DNA of 64,000 bases from Novosphingobium lentum NBRC 107847 (GCF_001590965.1 NZ_BCTW01000008.1:107501-171500), one strand, 5' to 3'; counted from the first letter of the stretch, positions 18,847-27,848 are shown. Notes: generated from the letters alone by a model not told the origin. A program made the numbers and translations.

Positions 18847-19786
18847 GATCACCGACACCCCCGAAATCTCGGTCGTCATTCCCTGCCTCAACGAGGAAGA
18901 GAATGCCGAGGCGATCGCCACTGCCGTGATCGTCAATCTGGAAACGGTCACCGATGACTTCGAGATCATCTTCATCGACAACGGCTCGTCGGATCGCACC
19001 GCCGAGATCGTGCGCGGCCTGTGCCGGCGCGATGCGCGCATCCGGCTGATCGTCAACACGCGCAACTTCGGCCAGTATCGCTCGCCCGCGCATGCGCTGT
19101 ACCAGGCGCGCGGCAAGGGCATCATCGGCATCGCCGCCGACTTTCAGGATCCGCCGGAACTGATCCCGGAGCTGGTCCGCCGCTGGCGCAACGGCGTCGA
19201 CATCGTGCTGGGCGTGAGCGAGACCAAGGGCACGTCGCTGCTGTATGCCAGCCTGCGCAAGCTGTCGTACGACATGCAGCGCAAGTTCGGCGACTATCCG
19301 ATCATCCCCAACGCCACCGGCTTCGGAATCTATGACAACAAGGCAATCCGCGCCATTGCCGACCTCAACGAGCCCGAGCCGTTCGTGCGCGGGATGCTGG
19401 TGGAAACCGGCTATGCGATCGAGACGATCCCGTTCAAGCGGCCGGAACGCGCGGCGGGAAAGTCCAAGAACGGCATCTTCACGCTGCTCGACTTCGCGCT
19501 GACGGGGCTGGCCTATTCGTCGAAAGGCCTGTTGCGCGCGCCGCTGTATTTCAGCTTCATCGCGATGGCGGCGGTGGTCGTCACCGTGCTCGGGGCCGCC
19601 TGGTCGATCTTCTTCGGCCAGAACGCCAGGATGTGGATGTTCGCCTCGCTGCTGGAACTCCAGTTCGGCCTGCTGTTCCTGTTCCTGGGCATCCTGGGCG
19701 TGCAGGTGCGGCTGATTTCGGACCGGACGCGCGGAACCCCGCTGGTGATCGAGCGCGAACGCGTCAACTTCGCCCCGGAGGATTGA
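18839..19786 (+). CDS. GT2 polyprenyl-phosphate glycosyltransferase (GtrB/DPM1-like)
   Basis: 315 residues. The N-terminal GT-A domain has VVIPCLNEEENAE, IDNGSSDRT and the metal-binding acidic motif IAADFQDPPE; two membrane spans follow (around residues 237-260 and 275-300). This is the layout of enzymes that load a sugar from a nucleotide donor onto undecaprenyl phosphate on the cytoplasmic side. The next gene is a GtrA-type flippase, its usual partner, so the pair probably exports a lipid-linked sugar for LPS or capsule decoration. Confidence 0.88.
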   Translation: MLKITDTPEISVVIPCLNEEENAEAIATAVIVNLETVTDDFEIIFIDNGSSDRTAEIVRGLCRRDARIRLIVNTRNFGQYRSPAHALYQARGKGIIGIAADFQDPPELIPELVRRWRNGVDIVLGVSETKGTSLLYASLRKLSYDMQRKFGDYPIIPNATGFGIYDNKAIRAIADLNEPEPFVRGMLVETGYAIETIPFKRPERAAGKSKNGIFTLLDFALTGLAYSSKGLLRAPLYFSFIAMAAVVVTVLGAAWSIFFGQNARMWMFASLLELQFGLLFLFLGILGVQVRLISDRTRGTPLVIERERVNFAPED

Positions 19787-19792
19787 CGGCCC

Positions 19793-20251
19793 GTGCCGTT
19801 GTCCAGCGTACCCGTCGCGCAGCTGTGGCGCTTCCTCAAGATCGGGGCGGTCAACACGCTGTTCGGTTACGCGCTGTATGCCGTGCTGGTTGCGATCGGG
19901 CTGCAGATGTTCGTGGCCCAGATCGTCGGCACGATCATCGCCGTCGCGTTCAACTACTTCACTTACAGCCGCCTGGTGTTCGCCGGCGCACCCACGTCAC
20001 GCCTGCGGTTCGGGCTGTCCTATGCGCTGAACTACCTCGTCAGCTTGGCCGCCCTCGCGCTGTCGGCGCTGATGTTGCGATCGCCCTATCTGGCCGGGCT
20101 GCTGGCCACGGTGGTCGCCGCCGCCATCAACTTCATCGTCCTGCGGCGATACGTGTTCGTATCCCGCCCCGATGCCCCGATCGTCGCCGCAATGCCGTTG
20201 CTGCGCCCGGTGTCAGCCAGTGAGAAAATGGATCATGCTTCCTGTGGTTAA
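19793..20251 (+). CDS. GtrA family flippase-like membrane protein
   Basis: 152 residues with four membrane helices and the GtrA signature (FLKIGAVNTLFGYALY near the N-terminus, VAFNYFTYSRLVF in the middle, ATVVAAAINFIVLRRYVF near the end). GtrA proteins are thought to flip undecaprenyl-phosphate-linked sugars to the periplasm. The GTG start at 19793 follows GGAGG by about 11 bases and is 6 bp after the GT2 stop. The 3' end overlaps the FkbM gene by 17 bp. Confidence 0.88.
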   Translation: MPLSSVPVAQLWRFLKIGAVNTLFGYALYAVLVAIGLQMFVAQIVGTIIAVAFNYFTYSRLVFAGAPTSRLRFGLSYALNYLVSLAALALSALMLRSPYLAGLLATVVAAAINFIVLRRYVFVSRPDAPIVAAMPLLRPVSASEKMDHASCG

Positions 20252-21299
20252 CCAGCCCGCCTCCGAAGGCCTTGTCGTCTATGGTCTGGGCAGCGTGGGG
20301 CAGGGCATCGTCGATGACCTGCTCGCCGGGGGGACAGCCGTCGACCTGATCCTCGATCGCGGCAAGCGCGGGCAAAGCTATCGCGACATCCCCGTGCTGT
20401 CGCTCGACGATGCGGCGGATGGGCGGCTGGCGGACAGGACCGTGCTGATCGGCCTCCACAACCACTACGTCGATATCAAGCAGATCCACGGCGAACTGGT
20501 CGAAGCGGGCGCCGCGCGCGTGCTGACGCCGGTCAACCTGCCCGATCTGGCCCCCGACGCGCTGACGCGCCCGGGGTACTGGCTCGACAAGGATTTCGAC
20601 TACGCCGCGCACAAACCCGATTTCGCCCGTGTGCGTGCCTTGCTGGCGGATGAGGTGAGCCGCGCGCTGTTCGACGCCATCGTGGCCTATCGCCAGAGCG
20701 GCGACGTCGCCGATTGCCCGGCGCCCAGCCTAGAGGACGAGTACACCCCCGCCGACCTGCCGCGCCTGGCCGAACCCTTACGCATCGTCGATTGCGGCGC
20801 GTTTACCGGCGTGGCGATCCACAAGTTCCTGAAGGCTGGCTACGCCATCGACAGCTTCGTCGCCTTCGAGCCCGACGCCGGCAATTTCGCGACGCTGGCC
20901 TCGCGCGATTTCAACATCGGGCGGCGGCTCTGCCTGCCGCTCGGCACGTGGTCATCCACCTGCCAGCTGCACTTTTCCAGCGACGGCTCGATGGCCAGCC
21001 GCCTGAGCGATGCCGGCGATACGGTGATCCAGTGCGTCGCGGTCGACGATGTGCTGCATGGCGAGCAGGTCAACGTCGTCAAGCTGGATGTCGAGGGCGC
21101 GGAGATCGAAACGCTCAAAGGCATGCGCAAGATCATCGCGGAGCAGAAGCCCGCGCTGCTGGTTTCTGCCTACCACCTTCCCGAACATCTCTACGAGATC
21201 GTCGACCTGATCGAATCGTGGAATCTGGGCTATCGCTTCCATTTGCGGACGCACGAGTTCAACACGTTCGGGACGGTCGTTTACGCGTTCCAGCCATAG
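20235..21299 (+). CDS. FkbM-family SAM methyltransferase with N-terminal Rossmann-like domain
   Basis: 354 residues. The C-terminal half carries the FkbM features: DCGAFTGVAIHKF (SAM loop), VAFEPDAGNF, and KLDVEGAEIETLKGM with the conserved Asp/Glu. The first 110 or so residues (LVVYGLGSVGQGIVDDLL...GGTAVDLILDRG...VLIGLHNHYVD) look like a nucleotide-binding domain of the type at the N-terminus of PglD-like acyltransferases. FkbM enzymes O-methylate hydroxyl groups of sugars or polyketides, so this is a likely sugar-decorating enzyme. ATG at 20235 is used because it fits the overlap with gtrA. Confidence 0.82.
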   Translation: MLPVVNQPASEGLVVYGLGSVGQGIVDDLLAGGTAVDLILDRGKRGQSYRDIPVLSLDDAADGRLADRTVLIGLHNHYVDIKQIHGELVEAGAARVLTPVNLPDLAPDALTRPGYWLDKDFDYAAHKPDFARVRALLADEVSRALFDAIVAYRQSGDVADCPAPSLEDEYTPADLPRLAEPLRIVDCGAFTGVAIHKFLKAGYAIDSFVAFEPDAGNFATLASRDFNIGRRLCLPLGTWSSTCQLHFSSDGSMASRLSDAGDTVIQCVAVDDVLHGEQVNVVKLDVEGAEIETLKGMRKIIAEQKPALLVSAYHLPEHLYEIVDLIESWNLGYRFHLRTHEFNTFGTVVYAFQP

Positions 21300-21315
21300 T
21301 GGCCAGCTACAGCGG

Positions 21316-21341
21316 CCAGCCCCAGTGGCCAGCCCCAGTGG
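21316..21341 (+). repeat. 13-bp tandem repeat, two perfect copies
   Basis: CCAGCCCCAGTGG occurs twice back to back, preceded by a degenerate third copy from about 21298. It lies just after the FkbM stop codon, in the 155-bp gap before the next methyltransferase gene. Confidence 0.8.
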
Positions 21342-21454
21342 CATGATCGCGATCCTGCCGATCGCGGCACAGCCGATCCGCGACGTTCTATCGTCAATAT
21401 TCCGTAAAGACGACGGTGGTAGGGACGTCGGGACCATGCGAATTGGGGAAGCAG

Positions 21455-22351
21455 ATGACCATCACCGCCGATGAAACCAGCGCACCGGTTGCGCGCGAGC
21501 GGCTGGCCAGTTCCTGCGTGTGTTGCGGGTCCGCCGATCTGGCGTCCTCGCCCGCGATCCTGATGCCGTTCGTTGCCGATCGCGCGTTCGGCTGGGCCCC
21601 GGTCGAGATCGATGACAGCTGGGGGCTGCAGACCATCCGCAACGGCATGGCCTATACGATCTGCAAGACGCTGCGCTGCCGCCAGTGTTCGCATCTGTTC
21701 TGCGACATCCGGTTTTCCGACGCGGAAATGAACGCGCTTTACGCCGGCTATCGCGAGGAAGCCTACGTTGCCTTGCGCGACCATTACGAACCGGGATACC
21801 GCGCGCGCAACACCGGGCTGGTCGAAATCGTCACCTACAAGCCCGGGATCGAGGCGTTCCTCGATCCGTACTTGCGCGATCCGCTGACCATCCTCGACTG
21901 GGGCGGCGACACCGGATCGAACACGCCGTACGAACGGCGCCGGGTCAGCCTCGACATCTTCGACATCAGTGGCAAGGACGTGGTGCCGGGCGCGCGCGTC
22001 GTGACGCTGGAGCAGGCGACATCGGCGAAATATCGGCTGGTCATCTGCGGGCAACTGCTCGAGCATACGCCTTATCCCTCCGAGGTGCTGGCGCAGGTCC
22101 GCAAGGCGATGGACGCGGACTCCGTCCTCTACATCGAAGTCCCGTTCGAAACGGTCATGCGCCAGGACACCCCCGATCGCGAGACGATCAAGCGCCACTG
22201 GCACGAGCACGTGAATTTCTATTCGCAATCGTCGCTGACCGCGCTGCTGCGCACGTTCGGCTTCGACATCCTCGACCAGAACGTGCTGGCCATCAATGTG
22301 GCCGGCAGCGACGTACAGATCCTGCAGGCGGCGTGCCGGCTGGCCCGATAG
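21455..22351 (+). CDS. Class I SAM methyltransferase with N-terminal zinc-binding domain
   Basis: 298 residues from the ATG at 21455, which has GGGGAA upstream. The N-terminus has two Cys pairs (CVCC near residue 22 and CRQC near 75), as in the zinc-binding domain of sugar C-methyltransferases. The SAM core follows with DWGGDTGSN in place of the usual GxGxG, and ICGQLLEHTPYP as the post-motif. C-terminal HEHVNFYSQSSLTALLRTFGF is typical of this methyltransferase group. It is the last gene of the polysaccharide cluster, possibly a C-methyltransferase for the unusual sugar. Confidence 0.8.
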   Translation: MTITADETSAPVARERLASSCVCCGSADLASSPAILMPFVADRAFGWAPVEIDDSWGLQTIRNGMAYTICKTLRCRQCSHLFCDIRFSDAEMNALYAGYREEAYVALRDHYEPGYRARNTGLVEIVTYKPGIEAFLDPYLRDPLTILDWGGDTGSNTPYERRRVSLDIFDISGKDVVPGARVVTLEQATSAKYRLVICGQLLEHTPYPSEVLAQVRKAMDADSVLYIEVPFETVMRQDTPDRETIKRHWHEHVNFYSQSSLTALLRTFGFDILDQNVLAINVAGSDVQILQAACRLAR

Positions 22352-22413
22352 CCCAGCGGCCCGTCCGTTCGCAGGTAGCGGCCGGTGCATACGGTTCGAC
22401 AACATAAGCGGAA

Positions 22414-22493
<80 letters not shown>

Positions 22494-22696
22494 TACCGCG
22501 CCGGGCCTTAGGTTTGCACGCCGCCGGGCGCAAGCCCTATCCGCGCCCGCGTAACCGGTCGCTCAACTCGTCGTGCCGCAATCGGTTGTGGCGAACGCCG
22601 GGTCTTGAGAATGGAATCCGCCATTGTAGAAGCGCCGGAACAAATCGCCCAGTGAGGCGATTGCATCAAAAAATACGGGTACGAGAATCACGTCGC

Positions 22697-22873
22697 ATGG
22701 AACATCTGAATTATTCGCATCTGCGGGACGCAATCCGTGGCAGCTGCATCGCGCGACTGGCGCTGATCAAGGCTGAACTGGAAGACATCGGGCATATCGA
22801 GGCGGCGACGCTGGTCGATGCGGCGATGCTTGTATTGGGCGTGGTCGGCAGCGAGAACCTGGCACCGCTGTGA
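22697..22873 (+). CDS. Small hypothetical protein (58 aa)
   Basis: A 58-codon frame starting MEHLNYSHLRDAI and ending VGSENLAPL, with an amphipathic helical pattern and a balanced composition unlike the Arg-rich translations of non-coding frames around it. No strong ribosome site is visible. I recognise no family. It sits between tRNA-Pro and the CAU tRNA. Confidence 0.4.
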   Translation: MEHLNYSHLRDAIRGSCIARLALIKAELEDIGHIEAATLVDAAMLVLGVVGSENLAPL

Positions 22874-22951
22874 AGATCGGCGCGAATTAGGGCTCCACCC
22901 GTCTGCCGCGACTACACGTTGCCGCAACGACCCGTCGATCGGACGACATTG

Positions 22952-23095
22952 TCATGGGTCGGAACGCTTGCGCCGCCGCCGTTCTGAGCGCCGGCGCTTG
23001 GCACGCCTGCGCTTGCGTTCGCCCAGTCCGATCACCAGCACGATGGCGACCACCGCGGCAGCGAGCAATGCGTAAGCGATCATACTGCGCGACAT
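22952..23095 (-). CDS. Putative small single-pass membrane protein with Arg/Lys-rich tail (47 aa)
   Basis: The frame reads MSRSMIAYALLAAAVVAIVL and one further turn of hydrophobic helix to about residue 24, then GERKRRRAKRRRSERRRRKR and a short end. This would be an N-out/C-in membrane peptide with a very basic cytoplasmic tail of about 20 residues. No clear ribosome site precedes the ATG. The clean split between helix and tail argues for a real peptide, but this is not firm. Confidence 0.35.
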   Translation of the reverse strand: MSRSMIAYALLAAAVVAIVLVIGLGERKRRRAKRRRSERRRRKRSDP

Positions 23096-23242
23096 AAGGT
23101 CAGGTTTCTGTCTTGATCATGGCCCTGGCGGATTGCGACCCAGGATCAGGAAATGGCGGCCGACGCGTGATGCGCGGATCGGCAGGGTGCTGGGCGGCGC
23201 TGGAGCATGTGGCGTGATACCGCCTTCGCGGTGGTGGAGCAA

Positions 23243-23319
23243 TGGTGGGCCCGGCAGGACTTGAACCCGCGACCTAGCCGTTATGAGCGGCCAGCTCTAA
23301 CCAACTGAGCTACAGGCCC
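23243..23319 (-). tRNA. tRNA with CAT anticodon, probably tRNA-Ile2 (else tRNA-Met)
   Basis: 77-nt cloverleaf on the minus strand with encoded CCA. The acceptor stem is GGGCCTG/CGGGCCC (with one G-T pair type mismatch), the D arm AGTTGGTTA, the anticodon stem GGCCG/CGGCT with loop CTCATAA. The opening GGGCCTGTAGCTCAGTTGG resembles alphaproteobacterial tRNA-Ile more than elongator tRNA-Met, which suggests the lysidine-modified Ile2 species. A CAU anticodon alone does not settle it. Confidence 0.9.
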
Positions 23320-23424
23320 ATTGCGCCGCGCGGCGTACTCCATGGCAGTGGGTGATGGCAAGCGGGCAGGGCAGGCGGCTCGGCACGCGGGCTGGGCAAG
23401 CGAGCGGGGGGCAACCGCGCAGGC

Positions 23425-24519
23425 TTAAACCTCCACCGCGCCGATGATCTCGCGCACCGTGGTCGGCTTGACGCTGCGCTGCTCCAGGTAATCGAACACC
23501 GCGCGCCACCAGCCATAGAACCGGTCGAGGTCGTCCTCGTCGCGCACATACGGCGTGTGGCCGGGGCGCAGCGACGGGCTGTGGAACGAGAACACCAGGA
23601 TCGGCAGCCCGTCGTCGATCGCGATGTCGATACCCTTGATCGCCTCGTCCTCGCTCACGCCCTCGGGGGTGAGCGGGATGCGTTCGAGCAGGCCCAGCCG
23701 GGCCAGCGCGCCGCGCAGGCTCGGCATCCGCCATAGCGCGGGGTACAGCAGTTCGCCCTGGCGGCGCAGCAGCCCCCAGAACACCGACGTCAGCGGCAGT
23801 TCCATCAGTCCGCCGCGCTGGTCGATCCAGTAGGGTTCGAGCGGGTGGCTGCGAAAATTGGGTCCGCCGCCGCTGGAATAGTCGAACCGCGCGCGGACCG
23901 AGGTGTCGATCGCGATCGCGCTGTCGCTGAGCAGCTGGGCGGTGGCGGGCCCCACGCCATAGCGCCCGGCGCGATAGATCATCGGCGGCGCGCCGAAGTT
24001 CTGCTCGATCGCGTCGCGCAGCTTGCGGAACTTGGCGCGTTCGAGGTCGGCCGGCAGGTTGCCGGCAAAGCTGTTGTGGACGTTGATGTCTTCGTCGTGT
24101 GGCGGGTTGACCCACGGGTGCAGCTGCACGCCGACTTCGGCCCGGCCTGCCGCGACTGCATCGGCCAGCACTTCGGCGGCGGCGGGATCGGTCGCGACCG
24201 GATAGTCGATCAGGTAGATCGGGCAGACCCCGCGCCCTTCGCAGAACTGCTGGAACTTGGCGAGCCGGGGCACATGGCCCAGGCCGTGGCCCGACCGGTC
24301 GAACGGCTTGGTCCAGTCGAATTCTTCCTCGGTGTCGACCGTCAGGATGAACCGCTGGCCGAAACCGGGCCGGAAGCGGACCACATCATCGGGGCCGGGA
24401 AGATCAAGGATGCTGGTCCTGCGCAACGCCGATTTACTCCGCAGGACGTGTGGCACTGGAGGAAGCCGTACCACGTCAGCGGTAAACAAGCCCTTGATCT
24501 TGGCTATGGTGCGCCGCAC
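23425..24519 (-). CDS. WalW-type polysaccharide deacetylase
   Basis: 364 residues. The NodB-like core shows the metal-binding Asp in ILTVDTEEEFDW near residue 61, VGVQLHPWVNPPH with its conserved His near 130, and YRAGRYG near 184. These resemble the WalW group of carbohydrate deacetylases found in cell-wall and exopolysaccharide loci. The GTG at 24519 lies 44 bp inside the upstream histidine kinase gene; a TTG at codon 11 or a GTG at codon 16 are alternatives. It is in an operon with that kinase. Confidence 0.78.
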   Translation of the reverse strand: MRRTIAKIKGLFTADVVRLPPVPHVLRSKSALRRTSILDLPGPDDVVRFRPGFGQRFILTVDTEEEFDWTKPFDRSGHGLGHVPRLAKFQQFCEGRGVCPIYLIDYPVATDPAAAEVLADAVAAGRAEVGVQLHPWVNPPHDEDINVHNSFAGNLPADLERAKFRKLRDAIEQNFGAPPMIYRAGRYGVGPATAQLLSDSAIAIDTSVRARFDYSSGGGPNFRSHPLEPYWIDQRGGLMELPLTSVFWGLLRRQGELLYPALWRMPSLRGALARLGLLERIPLTPEGVSEDEAIKGIDIAIDDGLPILVFSFHSPSLRPGHTPYVRDEDDLDRFYGWWRAVFDYLEQRSVKPTTVREIIGAVEV

Positions 24520-26305
24520 GCGCGGTCAAGCCCGGGAGAATGATAATCAGTCGCGAATCTGCGCGAAACAGGCGTCCGCCCGCCGCTTTGGCCTCGGCGG
24601 CGGCCAGGCGCAGGGCAAATCCGTTGCCGAGGATCGCCGAAGCCTGCACCGCCAAGCCGCGCCGGGCATCGGGCGCGAACAGCGCCGCATCGTCGAGCGC
24701 GGCGAGCGCGGCGGGCAGCGACAGCACGATCTGCGCGCCGGAGCCTTCAGCTGTGGCGTTCGGGGTGCCTTCGGGGGCAGCTTCCGGCCCGATCGCAAAG
24801 CGCAGCCGCTCGCCCGGCGCGACGGTGGAGGCGAACACCGCCAGCACGCGCCACAGCAGGCGCTCGGCCTCATCCTCGGCCAGCGCGACCATCACCGGTC
24901 CGGCGGCGGGTTCGAACGTCAGCCGCACCTCGCGCGCCGCCAGCGCGGGCTGCATCTGCGCGATCAGCCGGGCCAGCAGCGCGCCCGCGTCGGTCTCGCC
25001 CGCATCGGGCTGCACCTGCCCGGCTTCCAGCTTGACCAGCCGCTCCAGCTCCTCGAACCCGGCGAGCATCTGCGCGGCATCGGACGCGATGCTGGCGGCA
25101 AGGCTGCGGTACTGGTGCGGGGTCGGCCCGAAGATCTGCTGCTGGATCAGCTCGGCAAAGCCCTGGATCGCGTTGATCGGCGTGCGCAGTTCGTGGAGCA
25201 GCTGGCGCAGGCGGTCGCCCTCGGGCTCGGCCGGCATTGCGCTGGCGGGCACGGGGAGGTCGGCCGGTGCTGCCGGTGTCGGGCGGCGCAGCACGCCGTG
25301 GTAGCCGATGAAGCGTCCGCCCGCCTTGGCAAAACGCGGCACCGCGTCGATCCGCCAGGCCCCGGAAATCGCTGGCGCACCTTCCAGTTCGATCCGTCCG
25401 GCGGCGATCGGCTGGCGCTTGATCGCGGCGCGCGCGGTGGCGTCGTCGCACTGTGCGGGCGCGCCGGCCTGCCGGTCGAACGGGCGGTGGCCCACCAGCA
25501 TCGCCGCCGCCGCGCCTTCGGCCGAGATGATCGTGCCCGTCGCATCGCTGCGGAACTGGAGGCGGTTGGCCGGTGGCGGCGGGGCCAGCGCCTCGTCGGC
25601 CAGCGGCAGCCGCGGATCGCCGGGATCGCCGGAAGCCAACGGGCCGGGCGGGGCCGCATTCTCGCGCTGGCGGCGGAACGCATCGATCCGGCGCACGATC
25701 GCGCCGATGCCGTTGCGACCGTCATCGGGATCGGCGGCGCGCAAGGGCACGGGCGGGGTGGCCTCCGCCGCCGGATTGGCCGTCGCATCGGGCACGGCCA
25801 CCGGCTTGCGCACCGGGAACGGCAGCGGTGCGGGCGCGGCGCCCTCAACCACATTGGGTTCGAACCCGGCGGGCAGCGGCAGCGCGCGATCGCCGATGCC
25901 GAACCGTTCGAGCATCCGTTCCACGTCCGGCCCCAGCTCGCGGCGGTGGCGCAAGTAGCCGCGCGCGGCCAGCGGCAGGCGCGGGATCAGGTCGAGCCAC
26001 TGCGCCTCGGTCAGCCGCGCGCCGCCGATCGCGCCGGCGGCGATGCGCGGCGACTGGTGTGCGAAGTGATCGACCAGCGCGGGCGAGCGGACTTGCGCCG
26101 ACCGGACCAGCGCCGCGCGATCATCGTCGGGCAGCACTGCGGCCAGGGAATCGAGCCGGCCGATCGCGGCGAAGTGTTCGGTCGACCAGTCATGCTCGGG
26201 CACGCGACCGAGGATGTCGATGATCTGGCGGAACTGGGTGCGCGCCGCCGCCGGTCCGGCTGCGGCGGTCCGCAACACGGTGTCGAGGCGGTCGTCGAAG
26301 ATCAT
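24476..26305 (-). CDS. Sensor histidine kinase with HisKA domain
   Basis: About 609 residues from the ATG at 26305. There are no membrane spans. The middle region is Pro/Ala-rich (residues 160-250), then a PAS-like segment (RLQFRSDATGTIISAEGAAAAML), then the dimerisation H-box LLHELRTPINAIQGFAEL near residue 376. The ATPase part is weak: I see DEAERLLWRVL as an N-box-like stretch and GNGFALRLAAAEAKAAGG as a G-box-like stretch, but no clear DxGxG. It may have low or no kinase activity. No response regulator is adjacent; the downstream gene is the deacetylase. Confidence 0.78.
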   Translation of the reverse strand: MIFDDRLDTVLRTAAAGPAAARTQFRQIIDILGRVPEHDWSTEHFAAIGRLDSLAAVLPDDDRAALVRSAQVRSPALVDHFAHQSPRIAAGAIGGARLTEAQWLDLIPRLPLAARGYLRHRRELGPDVERMLERFGIGDRALPLPAGFEPNVVEGAAPAPLPFPVRKPVAVPDATANPAAEATPPVPLRAADPDDGRNGIGAIVRRIDAFRRQRENAAPPGPLASGDPGDPRLPLADEALAPPPPANRLQFRSDATGTIISAEGAAAAMLVGHRPFDRQAGAPAQCDDATARAAIKRQPIAAGRIELEGAPAISGAWRIDAVPRFAKAGGRFIGYHGVLRRPTPAAPADLPVPASAMPAEPEGDRLRQLLHELRTPINAIQGFAELIQQQIFGPTPHQYRSLAASIASDAAQMLAGFEELERLVKLEAGQVQPDAGETDAGALLARLIAQMQPALAAREVRLTFEPAAGPVMVALAEDEAERLLWRVLAVFASTVAPGERLRFAIGPEAAPEGTPNATAEGSGAQIVLSLPAALAALDDAALFAPDARRGLAVQASAILGNGFALRLAAAEAKAAGGRLFRADSRLIIILPGLTARAAHHSQDQGLVYR

Positions 26306-26554
26306 GCGCGCTCCCGCCGTGCCACCACGCACCCACACGGCGCATTGTCTGGCAAGCAACGCGCGTCCTAGCAAATCCGCGCGGTTCTGACAGGGGCGAG
26401 ATCGGTGCGTTGCAATGTGGGACGATTGCGATAAGACACAATAATATTATCCTGCACTCGATCATTCGGTGTGGAAAATTGCGCAGGATGGCGGCATGTC
26501 CTGTTGTGAACGACAATACCCGCCAATTGGCGAGCGAGGACTGGCAAGAAGGCA

Positions 26555-27022
26555 ATGGCCACATTGGACGGCATCGATCGGCGCCTGCTCGCCGAATTGC
26601 AGGACGAAGGGCGTGTCACCAATGTGGAACTGGCCCAGCGGGTCGGGCTGACCGCACCGCCGTGCCTGCGCCGCGTGCGCGCGCTCGAGGAAGAAGGCGT
26701 GATTCGCGGCTACCATGCCGAACTCGATGCCTCCAAGCTGGGCTTCGCGATCACCGTGTTCGCGCTGGTCAGCCTGAAAAGCCAGGCCGAGGAAGCGTTG
26801 CGCCAGTTCGAGGATCACATGCGCGGGCTGCCCGAAGTGCGCGAATGCCACATGCTCAATGGCGAGATCGACTTCATCCTCAAGATCGTCAGCCGCGACT
26901 TGCAGAGCTTCCAGGAATTCCTCACCAGCAAGCTGACGCCCGCGCCCAACGTGGCGAGCGTGAAGACCTCGCTGACGATCCGCACCGCCAAGATGCTGCC
27001 CGGCGTTCCGCTGGAGGATTAG
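26555..27022 (+). CDS. Lrp/AsnC family transcriptional regulator
   Basis: 155 residues of normal Lrp layout: an N-terminal winged HTH (DRRLLAELQDEGRVTNVELA, then LTAPPCLRRVRALEEEGVI) and a C-terminal RAM ligand-binding domain (FALVSLKSQ...HMLNGEIDFILKIV). Such proteins bind amino acids and control their metabolism. It is transcribed away from the histidine kinase across a 249-bp gap (26306-26554) whose AT-rich part (AATAATATTATC near 26445) probably contains promoters for both. Confidence 0.92.
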   Translation: MATLDGIDRRLLAELQDEGRVTNVELAQRVGLTAPPCLRRVRALEEEGVIRGYHAELDASKLGFAITVFALVSLKSQAEEALRQFEDHMRGLPEVRECHMLNGEIDFILKIVSRDLQSFQEFLTSKLTPAPNVASVKTSLTIRTAKMLPGVPLED

Positions 27023-27161
27023 AGTCCGATGACGCTGGATTGACCCGCTCAGCCCCAGCGACGTCGAAGGATGCCAGACCAATTTCGTCTGTTGCGCATC
27101 GTGTCTCGATTACGCTCGACACGAACGGTGATGGGTTAATCCATAGCATGTTTCTGAAGCT

Positions 27162-27848
27162 TCACCCCCGCTTGATCGAACCCGGCACGAACAGCCGATA
27201 GATCGGGCGGATCAGCCAGTTGGGCAGCAGCGCGCGTTCTTCCTGCGCCACGCGCGCGCGCGGGTGGTCCATGAACCGGGGATACGGCTTGGGAAAGCGG
27301 TAGTGCGGCCCGGCATCGCGCCAGTATTCGAAGCCGAACAGGTGCTTCACGCTTTTGTAGCCATAGTGCGCCGGCGCCACCAGCCGCAACGGCCCGCCGT
27401 GCTCCAGCCCCAGCGGCTGTCCGTCGAGCGTGTCCGCCAGCATCACGTCGCCTGCCATGAGGTCGGCCAGCGGCAGCGAGCAGGCATACCCGTCGCTGCC
27501 CCGGAACACGACCGTCTCCGCCCCGGCGTCGGGCATCGCCGTCACCGCAGCGATGATCGCGTGCACATCGGCAAAGCGCCAGCCCGACCAGCGCACGCTG
27601 CGCACCGACCAGCCGGTCACGCAATGAAAGTCGCTGACCTGTTCGTGGCGGGGCAACACCGCCAGCCGTTCCCAGATGTCGAGCGAACGCGCCACGTCGC
27701 CGCCGATCGCCAGCTGGGGCGGGGCGCCCTGCGGCACGGGCATGGTGCGGAACTTGCCCAGACCGAAGCGCTGGAACCGGGCCGCCTCGAACTGGCCCGG
27801 GGGCAGCGGGCTGGCCATGTGGCGCCGGAGGGCCTTGGGTGGGGTCAT
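27162..27848 (-). CDS. Molybdopterin-dependent oxidoreductase (sulfite oxidase fold)
   Basis: 228 residues. The Moco pocket is visible: FHCVTGWSV with the Mo-ligand Cys near residue 76, and EHGGPLRLVAP followed by YGYKSVK around 150-166, as in sulfite oxidase and YedY/MsrP. There is no twin-arginine signal and no heme domain, so it is a short, apparently cytoplasmic member of the family. The substrate is unknown. Confidence 0.85.
   Translation of the reverse strand: MTPPKALRRHMASPLPPGQFEAARFQRFGLGKFRTMPVPQGAPPQLAIGGDVARSLDIWERLAVLPRHEQVSDFHCVTGWSVRSVRWSGWRFADVHAIIAAVTAMPDAGAETVVFRGSDGYACSLPLADLMAGDVMLADTLDGQPLGLEHGGPLRLVAPAHYGYKSVKHLFGFEYWRDAGPHYRFPKPYPRFMDHPRARVAQEERALLPNWLIRPIYRLFVPGSIKRG

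Noticed and set aside
26410..27201. Plus-strand frame of about 260 codons overlapping the Lrp regulator
   Set aside because: Different frame from the Lrp gene, which has a clear HTH and RAM domain; the alternative is Arg-rich and has no motif.
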